Source: Lepas anatifera
Lineage: Eukaryota > Arthropoda > Thecostraca > Lepadidae
Reading direction: 5' to 3'
Assembly (NCBI GenBank): GCA_034440635.1
Contig: JAOTON010002273.1
Location: 124,001-188,000 of the forward strand
DNA length: 64,000 nt
Both the position numbers and the translations under genes were made by a program. The notes under the pieces are model-generated. The model ran no database searches. It had not been told where the DNA came from and saw only the letters and a program-made list of their open reading frames with translations. This document shows, one piece after another, positions 35,166 through 44,399 of this stretch (its first letter is position 1; every line of letters starts with the position of its first letter).

Positions 35166-37659
35166 GATTGATTCTCCCACTTTGGGGTGGCCATGTGAGG
35201 AATTGCGTGTCCCGTTCCTTAGTCCATCAGCTTTATTGCATTCAATGTTCCGAATTTTCAAACGGTAAACTGTCTTCACCCTCGGTGCTTGAAGCTCAAG
35301 CCCGATTCAATTTTTTTGCTGCTGATGTTGCCACTTTGGAATTTCTTTAGCAAAATAACCATGTATTCCTCTTTTTTCTGTGGTTTGTACACATTTTTGC
35401 TTCCCTGACATATTACGGTATTTCCTGTTTCCTTTAAACTCCATAAAAGTCATTCTTGAATCTATAAATTTCCAGCAAGATAATATTTTCTCGTCCAATT
35501 GAACTAGTGCCTTCCCTGAAATGATCACAATACTACTTGAAAGGCCGATGACACCCCACTGAAATTTCGCGGGGAAGTCGTGCTGCATCACCCCTAATGC
35601 TTCCGAATATTGCAGTAACGTCGTTCAGTTCTTGAAAATCGGTACGGACTATACAACTTTTATTGTGCGTGTTTTGCAAGAACATGCCTTTAGCTCTTAA
35701 CATCAGGGAACTATGGCCTCGTGACTGGAGGTATGTGAGGGTTATTTGGACATCAGGACACATTTCAGTCAGAGCTGAGGGCCTATCCATAAAATACGTA
35801 ACATGTGTTCTTATAATTTTAACCCCCTCCCTCATGGTAATACTTCCTTACGCCCTGTTGTAGCGTCTAACAAAACGGTTGCTGCCTTCCCACCCCCTGT
35901 TTTTCCTTAGGTACTTTATGGACGGTCTCTTGTTTAGATCATCTTTTGATCCTGACCTAGGTCAGGGTCTATAACTTGGGAAACTGCTTCCAATACATTA
36001 CAAAAGCTTCGGTTTATGTCGAACTGATGTGGTCAGGAAGGGTCTGAACGGGACTGAGATCGTACACGTGTATTGTCGATTACAACACAAACTATCCTAT
36101 AATCAGAAACACCTCTCGATCACAGTGAGGACAACTCCGCACATGATCAGGGGTAGAACGCTACCCCTTCTCCGAGCACCAGAAAAATGTTCCACAATAA
36201 ATACTTGGGCAAACACATGGAGCTGCGTGCCTCAGGGTTCGGTGGGTGAGTGAGTCAGTGAACCCCTTTTCATGACCGCTACGAGGCGGGGATCCCTAAG
36301 ATCCGCCAAGGCGGTCACAAATGCGGGCGCCCTGCCCATGTGTCATGTTTATGTGCATGTGTGTGTACGCGCGGAGAATGACGACCCACCGACGCAAGGC
36401 GGGCCAAGAACATACAATTTGGTCACGAAAGTGGCCGAAGTGGAAAGAAGGAAATGGGCGCGGATCCTACCGCTGACTAGCTGCTAACTAGCGCAAAAAA
36501 GGGTAGCCAATCCACAGCCATGCTTGAACTGCCATTTGGCTAGCTTTGGTCCATCCCAGGTGACAATGGTGCGAGCTACAACCGCTTTCTCATTTAGAAA
36601 AATCAAGACATTTGCCCAATAGCAGTCTGCCCCCGGAAAAATACTGGGCCCGCCTCTGCGAGAGCACCTGTTACTGCGACGCGTCTGACCTTGCCCGCAG
36701 CGGTTCTTGGTCACCTGAAGGGTCGTAATGCGTGGAATACGCAGCGTACTACAGTTTACAACCAACGTGTCACGTGGGCGATCTGTGTATCAGGATGAAT
36801 GAACGAATGACCTGACATCTGTTGTTGGGGAAACAGGGTATTAGTTCTGATGGGTCATGTCGTGTGGCGCATGTGTCGAGGGTAACGCACCCTTAAATTA
36901 TGTTGATTATCATTTACCTATCTAGCCCCCACTGCCTGCACCCAACATAGCACTGTACCCCCTGCACCCCACGCCAGTCACAAAACCATCTTTGTGCGCC
37001 ACAATATATTAGCTTTGCTTTGTAGCCTGAGGGCAGGGTATGCAAATTTTCCCAGTTTTTTTTTAAGTCACGTGACTTTTAAACTGCCATTTATCGTTAT
37101 TCAAATGCCCTGATCATCACTTTTTATCTTATCGGAGGTTAGGTACGCGTAATGTCTTCTGTGCGCCATCTGTAGTATTTACCACAGCTTTATCGGGAGG
37201 ACAACGCGAGCGTCGTCCGTTGTTTTTGTTTTTTATTGATGTGCTGCATGCACGGGTTTGGTTCGACGCGGCTTAGTATGTATTTCTAAGCTTAATTTGT
37301 CACAGGATTGTTCAGAATCCATTGGGGCAGGAGTTGTCACTCAAATTGTCAAATGTTAAAATATTGAGTCCTGTTTTTTGTGTTTAAAACCTCGCTTATT
37401 GCCTCAATTATGACTTTACTCATGAAGGACATACCTTCAAAATGAAAAGCCTTCAGGCCCTTCATCTCACTCATATCTTCGTATTTAGCACCTATCTTTA
37501 TTCCTATGCAAACATAATTTATGTCATGGATTAATGCATTGTAATTGACATTTTATTGAAAGAAATTTTCAGCTATTAAATAGTTAAAACCATGAATAAA
37601 TGTATTCGAATTCGTGTACTATTAAAGGAAATGTGCATTTTTGTTTAAGTACTTGGCCA
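35166..37659. other. Intergenic, nothing recognised
   Basis: No exon, RNA gene or repeat array was recognised across this stretch. Confidence 0.35.
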
Positions 37660-37850
37660 CCATTCTGAGTCGGAGTCGACTCTGACTCAATGTTTATTTG
37701 AGTCGGAGTTGAGCCGACTCACTTCTGAATTTCAGTTCAGTCGAGTCGGCTCACCATTTTCAACACAGCGAGTCGAATCAGAATCAGAGTCAGCCTTCAA
37801 GCTGTCAGTCAGAGTTGAGTCGACTAAAAAAAATTGAGTCATCAACAAGT
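37660..37850. repeat. GAGTC-palindrome repeat, copy 2
   Basis: Same block order as 28262-28465 (GAGTCGGAGTCGACTCTGA, GAGTTGAGCCGACTCACTTC, GTCGAATCAGAATCAGAGTC). It ends about 100 bp upstream of the LTR retrotransposon and is not part of it. Confidence 0.8.
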
Positions 37851-37950
37851 CTGCAGTCAACGTGATCAATGGTGTCATGAATAATGGTGTGATCCACTAA
37901 ATATTATCCTGAAACTGTGAGCTTGATATTTGTAAACAAGACATACATCA

Positions 37951-37955
37951 CTTAA
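37951..37955. other. Target-site duplication, left (CTTAA)
   Basis: CTTAA directly precedes the 5' LTR and is repeated directly after the 3' LTR at 42607-42611. Five bases is the usual duplication made by Ty3/gypsy-type and many retroviral integrases. Confidence 0.9.
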
Positions 37956-38197
37956 TGTAACTGAGGTTTGGCGCGCTGTAACTGAGGTTTGGTGCGCACA
38001 CTGTGGAAGAGGCTGATTGGGCAATAGGGGGCGGCGCGCGCTCTGATTGGTGGTCACGGTGTGGGGGATACTGGGGACGATGAGTGCGGAGAGGGAACGG
38101 CAGTGTGACCATGGGAGCAGAGAGAGAGAGAGCGGTGGTGGTGAGACGCAATTGAAGAATACACGGTTGTACAAGGGGACATACCAATCTTTCTACA
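37956..38197 (+). repeat. 5' LTR
   Basis: Begins TGTAACTGAGG and ends CTTTCTACA. Inside are a 20 bp tandem pair (GTAACTGAGGTTTGG(C/T)GCGC), two ATTGG inverted CCAAT boxes (38016-38020, 38046-38050) and a short (AG)n. No TATA box or AATAAA is obvious, so promoter and polyadenylation signals must be non-standard or TATA-less. Confidence 0.95.
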
Positions 38198-38213
38198 AGC
38201 TATTTCGGCAACT
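38198..38213 (+). other. Very short leader, primer-binding site not recognised
   Basis: Only AGCTATTTCGGCAACT separates the LTR from the gag ATG. A tRNA primer-binding site would normally start with TGG within a few bases of the LTR, and none does. The first TGG overlaps the gag start (38215). Priming may use an internal tRNA segment or another mechanism. Confidence 0.5.
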
Positions 38214-38999
38214 ATGGAGAGAAGCCCTGAAACATCAGAGCCTGCGCCGGTGGCGGTTGGGCCTGCACCGGCGGTGTTTGACGCCCGGCTCATCTCAGAG
38301 TTCGACGGGAGCAGTGACGTGGTGGAGTGGCTGACACGAGCTGAACTTCTGTGCGAGCACCGAGGCGTGGCGCTGGAGTCTGTGCTGCCGCTGCGGCTGA
38401 CCGGTGGAGCTTTCGCCGTCTGGTCACAGCTCCCGGCTACTGCGCGAAGCTCTGTCGTAGCCGTGAAAGACGCTTTATACGCTGCGTTTGCGCTTGATCA
38501 GCACGCAGCTTACGACGCCTTTGCCAGCCGCCGTCTCCAGCCTGGCGAGTCGGTGGACGTGTTTTTGGCCGACCTCCGCAGGCTGGCCACCCTGTTCGGT
38601 GGCGTGCCGGACCGCACACTCGCCTGCGCTTTTGTTTCCGGCCTACCAGAGGCGACGCGCCAGCTCATCCGCGCCGGCTCTCGTGCCGAGGCGCTGGATC
38701 TCGCCAGTGTTGTCGCACGCGCACGCGCCGTCATCAGCGATGACCGCGTTGCCGTGGCAGCGGCTGCAGCGCGTGGCCCAGCGCGTGTCGAGCGGGTTGC
38801 CATGGCAACGGCCGCTACCCGTGGTTCTCAGGGGCCTGAGGGTCGGTCGCGGCCGGTCCGATGGGCGCGTCCTCCGCTGCGACGGTGTTGGACCTGTGGG
38901 GAGCAGGGACACCTGGCTGCCGCCTGCCCAGACAGGTTTCCGGGAAACGCCGTGGGGGGCGGCCAGCGGTCAGCGCCAGCGCCGTCTCCCGCAGACTAA
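38214..38999 (+). CDS. gag: Gag polyprotein (capsid and CCHC nucleocapsid)
   Basis: The 261-residue protein would form the retrotransposon capsid and bind the RNA genome. Residues ~25-170 show the usual Ty3-type Gag helical capsid pattern (VVEWLTRAELL, GGAFAVWSQLPATARSS, VDVFLADLRRLATLFG, FVSGLPEATRQLI). An Ala/Arg-rich linker follows, then one zinc knuckle, C225-X2-C228-X4-H233-X4-C238. There is no obvious separate matrix domain or myristoylation glycine at position 2. The start is the first ATG after the LTR, 16 nt away, in the context AACTATGG. Its last 19 codons overlap the pro frame and contain the slippery site, so most product should be Gag alone and a fraction Gag-Pro. Confidence 0.93.
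   Translation: MERSPETSEPAPVAVGPAPAVFDARLISEFDGSSDVVEWLTRAELLCEHRGVALESVLPLRLTGGAFAVWSQLPATARSSVVAVKDALYAAFALDQHAAYDAFASRRLQPGESVDVFLADLRRLATLFGGVPDRTLACAFVSGLPEATRQLIRAGSRAEALDLASVVARARAVISDDRVAVAAAAARGPARVERVAMATAATRGSQGPEGRSRPVRWARPPLRRCWTCGEQGHLAAACPDRFPGNAVGGGQRSAPAPSPAD
38942..38990 (+). promoter_or_regulatory. gag-pro -1 ribosomal frameshift signal
   Basis: The heptamer G GGA AAC at 38942-38948 is in exact gag phase (codons GGA at 38943, AAC at 38946). A 5 nt spacer follows, then GGGGGGCGGC (38954-38963) pairs with GCCGTCTCCC (38981-38990) in a continuous 10 bp stem with two G-U pairs and a 17 nt loop that can itself form a 3 bp GCG/CGC helix. G GGA AAC is a known efficient slippery sequence, used at gag-pro of simian betaretroviruses. 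The gag stop follows at 38997. Confidence 0.85.
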
Positions 39000-39454
39000 G
39001 GAATGCGCTGCCTATTGTGAACCTGGTGGTGGACGGGGAGACGAGCAGTGTGCTGGTGGACACTGGGTGCACCGACAATATCGTTTGTGCGGAACGGTGC
39101 CGAGTGTGGGAGCGGCGCAGTGGGCTGGCGGTGACCACGATGGGTGGCGATGTGCTGGAGTGTAGCGGCATGGGTCACGTGACTGTGGAGACTGGGGAAC
39201 GTCGAGTGAGACTCGAGACCCTGGTGGTTTCGACACGGCCCATGGGGGTGGACGCCATACTGGGCATGGCTGGGATATCGGCCCTGGGCGGAGTCAGCGT
39301 CCGGACGCCAGCTGACGTCAGGTTCTGTGCCTCGGCTGAGCGGCGCCCTCCCTGGCAGTGGACGCGCCAGACTTCACGGCGCGATTTGACAGAGCGCAGG
39401 GGGCCTGGACTGTGGCCTGGAAATGGGCCCATGGCCAAGGTCCAAAGTGTCTGA
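38946..39454 (+). CDS. pro: Retroviral-type aspartic protease (pro), -1 frame
   Basis: Read only after the -1 shift at 38942-38948; its own first ATG (38861) lies inside gag, so a separate start is unlikely. The domain matures the polyproteins as a homodimer. Visible: the active-site LVDTGCTD (Asp codon at 39059), the flap-region AVTTMGGDVLECSG, and the C-terminal DAILGMAGI that packs against the active site. Length after the shift is about 168 residues, normal for a protease plus a tail. It ends at TGA 39452-39454 and overlaps the pol frame, which is open from 39340. Confidence 0.88.
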
Positions 39455-42252
39455 ACAATACAGTCGCGCAGTACGCAGTGCCTCCCGCAGCGCGGCAACA
39501 GTTCCAAGCGGAGATCGATGCCTGGATTGCCGATGGATGGCTGCAGCGTTACGATGAGGAGGCGGATGGCCCACCGCGAGGACTGTTGCCGCTGATGGCA
39601 GTAATTCAGGACAACCAGACGAAAGTTCGCCCGGTCCTCGACTATCGAGAACTCAACGGCCACGTGGACGCCCACACTGCCGACGCCGACGTCTGTGCTG
39701 ACCAGCTGCGCAAATGGCGGCGGCAGGGGTCTCACGTGGCCGTAGTCGACCTGCGGAAGGCCTACCTGCAGCTCCTCTTGGACCGGCGACTGTGGCCGTA
39801 CCAGACGGTCGTAGTGCAGGGCCAGCGGTACTGTTTGACACGGTTAGGATTTGGACTGAATGTGGCACCTCTAGTCATGAAGGCCGTCGTCCGTGCAGTG
39901 CTGGCGCAGGATCCAGAGGTGCAGCGCGCAGTCGTCCCATACGTGGATGATCTCCTGGTGAATGAGGATATTGTCAGCGCTGAGCGTGTTGTGCGCCACT
40001 TTACCACCTTCGGCCTCGAGTGCAAGGCCCCGGAACGTGCTGCGGACGGCGCTCGGCTGCTCGGCCTGCGAGTGGAGCAGCACGGCTCTGACGGACTCTG
40101 CTGGTCACGTGACACCCCCATAGCTGCCCCACCGAACCGGCTGACTCGGCGCGCGGTGTTTGCGTGGTGCGGCCGCCTGGTGGCGCACCTCCCGGTGTGC
40201 GGCTGGCTCCGCCCTGCTGTCGCCTGGCTGAAGCGGCGGGTAAATGCAGTGACCCGTGGCTGGGATGACGTCACGGATGACGTAGCACTCTGCAGCCAGA
40301 TCGAGGAGACCGCGAGCCGGCTTTCACGTGCCGACCCGGCCCGCGGGCCGTGGTGCTTCACGGGCGATCAAGCTGTGGTCTGGACGGACGCGAGTTCAAT
40401 AGCAGCAGGTGTGGTGATCGAGAGTCCTACTGACGGCGTTGTAGAGGATGCCTGCTGGCTGCGGGATGCTAAAGCGACAGCACACATAAACATGGCGGAG
40501 CTGGATGCCGCACTTCGTGGAATCAATCTAGCTATCGCCTGGGGTGTGAAAGACATCGAGCTCCGCACAGACTCAGCGACCGTCCATCGCTGGATCGATG
40601 ACGCCTTGACCGGACGCTCACGTCTGCGGACAAAGGCCCATGGCGAAATGCTCATCCGACGTAGGGTTGATGTCATCCGACAGCTGGTGGAGGAGCTGCA
40701 GCTGAGGATGACAGTGTATCTTGTCAAATCGGCAGACAATCGGGCGGATGCTTTGACGCGCGTCCCAAAGCGGTGGCTGTGTGGACCGGAGGTTGCCGAC
40801 GGCGTGCCGGCAGGGACTGACACGCGTCAGACACACCTGGACGCGGTGTCAGCGGGTCGCGGCGCTCCAGGTAGAGAGGTGGGCGTCAACTCCCGGCAGG
40901 CGGCCGCCACTGCCGACAGCGGGGGTGCTGAGCCCGGAGACCCAGCAGGGGTGCCGGCGCAGGGTGGAAGTGCCATTTACTCGAGGAAGGCAGGAGCCGT
41001 GTGTTGCGGAAGGGCTGACGAGAGGGTGATGGGTGAGGGTGCCGATGAGCGTGCGATGATACGGTCAGTGCACGAGAGAGCTGGCCACCCTGGGGTGCGA
41101 CGGACATTATATTTTGCGAAGCGAGACATCTCGCGTGACGTGACAAGGGCGGCGGCTCGAGTAGTGGTAGCAAGCTGTGATGTCTGCCGCTCCATAGATC
41201 CCGCTCCTGCACGGTGGCAGCACGGGTCTCTGGGTGTTCAGGAGACGTGGGCGCGGCTGGCAATAGACGTGACGCATTACCAGGGGCGGTCCTATTTGTC
41301 AGTAATTGACTGCGGGCCGTCCAGGTATAGCATCTGGCGCCAGTTACGTCGCGCTGAGGCCTCAGAGATCGTGCATCATTTGGAGGACATTTTCCTGGAG
41401 CACGGGGCGCCAGAGGAAATTCTGGCAGACAACGACACCGCCTTCCGCAGCAGAGTGTTCGCTGCGTTCGCGTCGCGGTGGGGGGTGACGCTCCGTTTCC
41501 GAGCGGTGCACGAGCCTGGCGGCAATGGTATTGTGGAGCGATGTCACCGTACCATCAAGGTGATAGCGGCCCGCCGCCAGTGTTCCATTGCAGAGGCTGT
41601 GCATCTGTACAATGTCACCCCACGCGACGGAGAGGATGCGGCCAGCGCGCCGGCGGCCGGCATATTTCAGCACCCGGTGCGTGACTGTGTCCGGCCACCA
41701 TCTGAGCAGCCTCACACCTCCCCGCCTCAGCAGCTGCCGCCGACCCGAAGGGACGCGTTGGAGTGGCCCGGGCCCGCCCCACCTGAGAGACCGCCGCCGA
41801 CACAAAGGGAGGATCTGAGTCGGGACGGTAATCGGCTTAGTGTGGGGGACCGGGTGTGGATGCGGCGCCCCGGCACCCGCTGTACGGTCGAGTCGCGCCG
41901 CGGCGTGATAACGCGGCTGGTCTCGCCCCAGGTGGTGGAGGTGGATGGGGTGCCGTGGCACGTGCGCGACGTGCGGCCGCGCTTTGAGGACACAGCGACA
42001 GACACACCGGGTGTTGAGGACGGTCACTGTGATGAGGTGTTGTGTCCGCTGTTCATCACCGGCGGTCAGACTGGTGATATGGTTGTGCCCGAAGGGCCAG
42101 TGGATGCTGGGCTGGCGGCGGAAGAGGCGGCAGAGAATGCCACCACCAGTGAGGGAGAGGTGTTTCCAAACCAGTCGACACTGCCACCTCCGCAGCCCGT
42201 GCTCCGGCGCAGTGAACGGCTGCAGCAGATGCTGCAGAACCGGAACCTGTGA
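39340..42252 (+). CDS. pol: Pol polyprotein: reverse transcriptase, RNase H, integrase
   Basis: The frame is open from 39340; residue numbers here count from the ATG at 39358 (964 residues). The RT has VVDLRKAYLQ (D131), a QGLP-like LTRLGFGLNVAP and VPYVDDLLV (YVDD 195-198). The RNase H has D344, E381, D405 and D464 (WTDASS, MAELDAA, RTDSAT, NRADAL). The integrase has an HHCC finger (H572-X4-H577, C607-X2-C610) and a perfect DD35E core (D637, D691, E727). A C-terminal chromatin/DNA-binding-like module (GDRVWMRRPG...VRDVRPRF) and a Pro-rich linker follow. There are no internal stops and every catalytic residue is present. Pol lies -1 from pro, so it needs a second frameshift or another route; no canonical heptamer was found in the overlap. 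Confidence 0.95.
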   Translation, partial: AAPSLAVDAPDFTARFDRAQGAWTVAWKWAHGQGPKCLNNTVAQYAVPPAARQQFQAEIDAWIADGWLQRYDEEADGPPRGLLPLMAVIQDNQTKVRPVLDYRELNGHVDAHTADADVCADQLRKWRRQGSHVAVVDLRKAYLQLLLDRRLWPYQTVVVQGQRYCLTRLGFGLNVAPLVMKAVVRAVLAQDPEVQRAVVPYVDDLLVNEDIVSAERVVRHFTTFGLECKAPERAADGARLLGLRVEQHGSDGLCWSRDTPIAAPPNRLTRRAVFAWCGRLVAHLPVCGWLRPAVAWLKRRVNAVTRGWDDVTDDVALCSQIEETASRLSRADPARGPWCFTGDQAVVWTDASSIAAGVVIESPTDGVVEDACWLRDAKATAHINMAELDAALRGINLAIAWGVKDIELRTDSATVHRWIDDALTGRSRLRTKAHGEMLIRRRVDVIRQLVEELQLRMTVYLVKSADNRADALTRVPKRWLCGPEVADGVPAGTDTRQTHLDAVSAGRGAPGREVGVNSRQAAATADSGGAEPGDPAGVPAQGGSAIYSRKAGAVCCGRADERVMGEGADERAMIRSVHERAGHPGVRRTLYFAKRDISRDVTRAAARVVVASCDVCRSIDPAPARWQHGSLGVQETWARLAIDVTHYQGRSYLSVIDCGPSRYSIWRQLRRAEASEIVHHLEDIFLEHGAPEEILADNDTAFRSRVFAAFASRWGVTLRFRAVHEPGGNGIVERCHRTIKVIAARRQCSIAEAVHLYNVTPRDGEDAASAPAAGIFQHPVRDCVRPPSEQPHTSPPQQLPPTRRDALEWPGPAPPERPPPTQREDLSRDGNRLSVGDRVWMRRPGTRCTVESRRGVITRLVSPQVVEVDGVPWHVRDVRPRFEDTATDTPGVEDGHCDEVLCPLFITGGQTGDMVVPEGPVDAGLAAEEAAENATTSEGEVFPNQSTLPPPQPVLRRSERLQQMLQNRNL

Positions 42253-42356
42253 TATGTCTATAAGTGTATTTCTTTAGCGTGTTTTCAATGTTTCTGTATA
42301 TTTTCTCATGGAAAGTGTAGGTGAATGTGTGTATGTTCTGTGTGATTTTTATGATC

Positions 42357-42365
42357 AGGTGGAGG
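42357..42365 (+). other. Polypurine tract
   Basis: AGGTGGAGG lies immediately before the TG of the 3' LTR, the place where plus-strand DNA synthesis is primed. It is short and has one T. Confidence 0.6.
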
Positions 42366-42606
42366 TGTAACTGAGGTTTGGCGCGCTGTAACTGAGGTTT
42401 GGTGCGCACACTGTGGAAGAGGCTGATTGGGCAATAGGGGCGGCGCGCGCTCTGATTGGTGGTCACGGTGTGGGGGATACTGGGGACGATGAGTGCGGAG
42501 AGAGAACGGCAGTGTGACCATGGGAGCGGAGAGAGAGAGAGCGGTGGTGGTGAGACGCAATTGAAGAATACACGGTTGTACAAGGGGACATACCAATCTT
42601 TCTACA
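42366..42606 (+). repeat. 3' LTR
   Basis: 241 bp copy of the 5' LTR. It differs by a missing G in the GGGG-CGGCGCGC run, G to A in GAGAG(G/A)GAACGG, and A to G in GGGAGC(A/G)GAGAG. TG...CA ends, followed by CTTAA at 42607-42611. Confidence 0.95.
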
Positions 42607-42611
42607 CTTAA

Positions 42612-44340
42612 CTTAAATAACACTATGGAAAATTAGGCCGATAATTCATTAAAAAAAAACACTTAACGGAGTTTTCCACACAAAAATTGATCATAGGAAC
42701 TTGATGTATATTTCTCAGCTGTAAAATATCAGTCTTCACCACAAAACGACGATCATATTTTGGACATCAACATATGCATGGTATCTTACAAAGCCAGCAA
42801 ACCTGAAGCTTGCAGACACCGCCGAACAACGTTTAGCATCCACATAAGCAGACCACCATATTGCTGCAATAGGCACAAGTTTGATGAGACAGAATAGTCG
42901 GAATTTAGTAAATGGCTAGAAAGCGCTGATCTCCGTGCATCTGGCCTTGATCAGGAGTCCGCACAAATCCCACGAAATGTTCCAATATGTCATTTGCAGA
43001 GAGCAGACGCTGATTTTCGACGATCTTTAGAATCGGCACTGGCTGCTGCTAATTATCGCTGAAATTGAAGCCCTTACGAAAATCAAGGCCTATTAGCTAA
43101 GCCAACCGCAGGGCATTTCAACTAACTAAATCAATCAGCGTCCGTATGGTTGCGGTTAAGTTTTTGAGTATGCATGCTTTGCAAAAAACGTTTGAATTTG
43201 GATTTCACAATACGAACCAGATAAGGGTCACTAGGTTTGAAAAACTTTAGCGAGGCATGAAACCTTATCATGGTAATTATAAATTAAGAGGGTGGGCAAC
43301 CACTCCACTGTCGGACAAAAAAACAACATTTTGGAGTGTTTAAAATAGTTTCATGGAATAAATAAAGCTAATAGCATTAGATTCACACACATTTCACTCT
43401 GAATTGAAAATACATGGATGTCAATTTTATGGAACTATCCTTGCATCACATTAGTTGTATTCAACCTCTGAAAAGCAAACATAGACTCGCCTTTAGTAAG
43501 GACTTTCATTTACTGCGTGCTCAGAAAATCTAGCATGAAGTAAAGATGGCAAAAAATCAAAATTATGTTCTGTATTGAAGAAGATCTTTGTAAATATATG
43601 CAGGGTTTCCGAAGATTCGCAATTTATTTACTCGAAACTTTCACTTTCAGACAGCTTTCTCCCTGAGAACACCGTACCTCCCCGCGGCCAATTTCTCTGA
43701 TTGGCATATTTATTCGGAAAGCTGTCACTTGAGTTCAAGAAAATATAATCAAATATTGTGGGGTGGTGGTCACAGCCAGGAATGGGAATGGGAGCAGTCA
43801 CATAGACAGTAGGCAGTTACTTATGCAGTCTACTTCTGACGTAAAAACAAGGCTGAAAATATTCCCTGATCTAAGAAAAGTCGGTTCAGTGACCCACTTT
43901 GTAGGGCCCAGTGATGTAAATGCGTAATCCTAATATGAAATGGCTGTTTTCGGTAACCGACCAAAAAAGTTTGCACCAATTTCGAATCGTGCTCGAACAA
44001 TCAATTTAAATTTTTTTTTACCCGTGAAGTAAAAGAAATAAAGTGGCCATTGGAAGAATCATCTGTCCCATATTTGGTGCACTTGGGGTCAGTCTACTGA
44101 TCCCCATGTGGTATATTTAACTGGCCCTACACTGATATAGGTTTTTGGGGCATTACAATATCCAGTGCCTAGTCCTGCCTGAGGACAAACACCCTCACGA
44201 TTTCTTCCAGTCAATGCCCTAAGCTTACAACCATACAGGTTTGCTGAAGACCAAGACGAACACAGAGCAAGCAATGACAAATCCCCAACACACATCACTC
44301 CAAGACCACGCGGACCATGGCCACATGAAGTGTGGACATT
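42612..44340. other. AT-rich intergenic DNA, nothing recognised
   Basis: No exon, RNA gene or repeat array was recognised downstream of the retrotransposon. Confidence 0.4.
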
Positions 44341-44391
44341 GGAGTTTGGTGAGTTGGAGTGAAGAATTTGAGTTGGAGTTTGGAGTGAAGA
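44341..44391. repeat. GAGT-rich repeat, left half, interrupted by MITE
   Basis: GGTGAGTTGGAGTGAAGAATT and TTGAGTTGGAGTTTGGAGTG resemble the GAGTC-palindrome family. The matching right half resumes at 45607 (AATAAGAGTCAGAGTTGAG) after the inserted element. Confidence 0.55.
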
Positions 44392-44399
44392 ATTCCCAG

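Larger units (their letters stand above)
37956..42606 (+). mobile_element. Intact LTR retrotransposon, gag-pro-pol in three frames
   Basis: A complete 4651 bp element: 242/241 bp LTRs with TG...CA ends, 5 bp CTTAA target duplications, gag, pro and pol ORFs without internal stops, and a purine-rich tract before the 3' LTR. The LTRs differ by two substitutions and one G indel, so the insertion is young. The RT-RNase H-integrase order, the CCHC gag and the 5 bp duplication indicate a Ty3/gypsy-like (Metaviridae) element without env; BEL/Pao is the less likely alternative. Unusual points are the two successive -1 frame changes and a leader of only 16 nt between LTR and gag start. Confidence 0.95.

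Noticed and set aside
38861..38945. Independent ATG start for the protease ORF
   Set aside because: The ATG lies inside gag coding sequence, and a strong in-phase frameshift signal downstream explains protease expression better.
39425..39431. G GGC CCA heptamer in the pro-pol overlap
   Set aside because: It fits the slippery pattern X XXY YYZ only in the wrong phase: codons GGC and CCA start at 0 mod 3, while pro codons start at 2 mod 3.
42253..42365. A possible env or extra ORF after pol
   Set aside because: Only about 110 bp lies between the pol stop and the 3' LTR, with no open frame of useful length.
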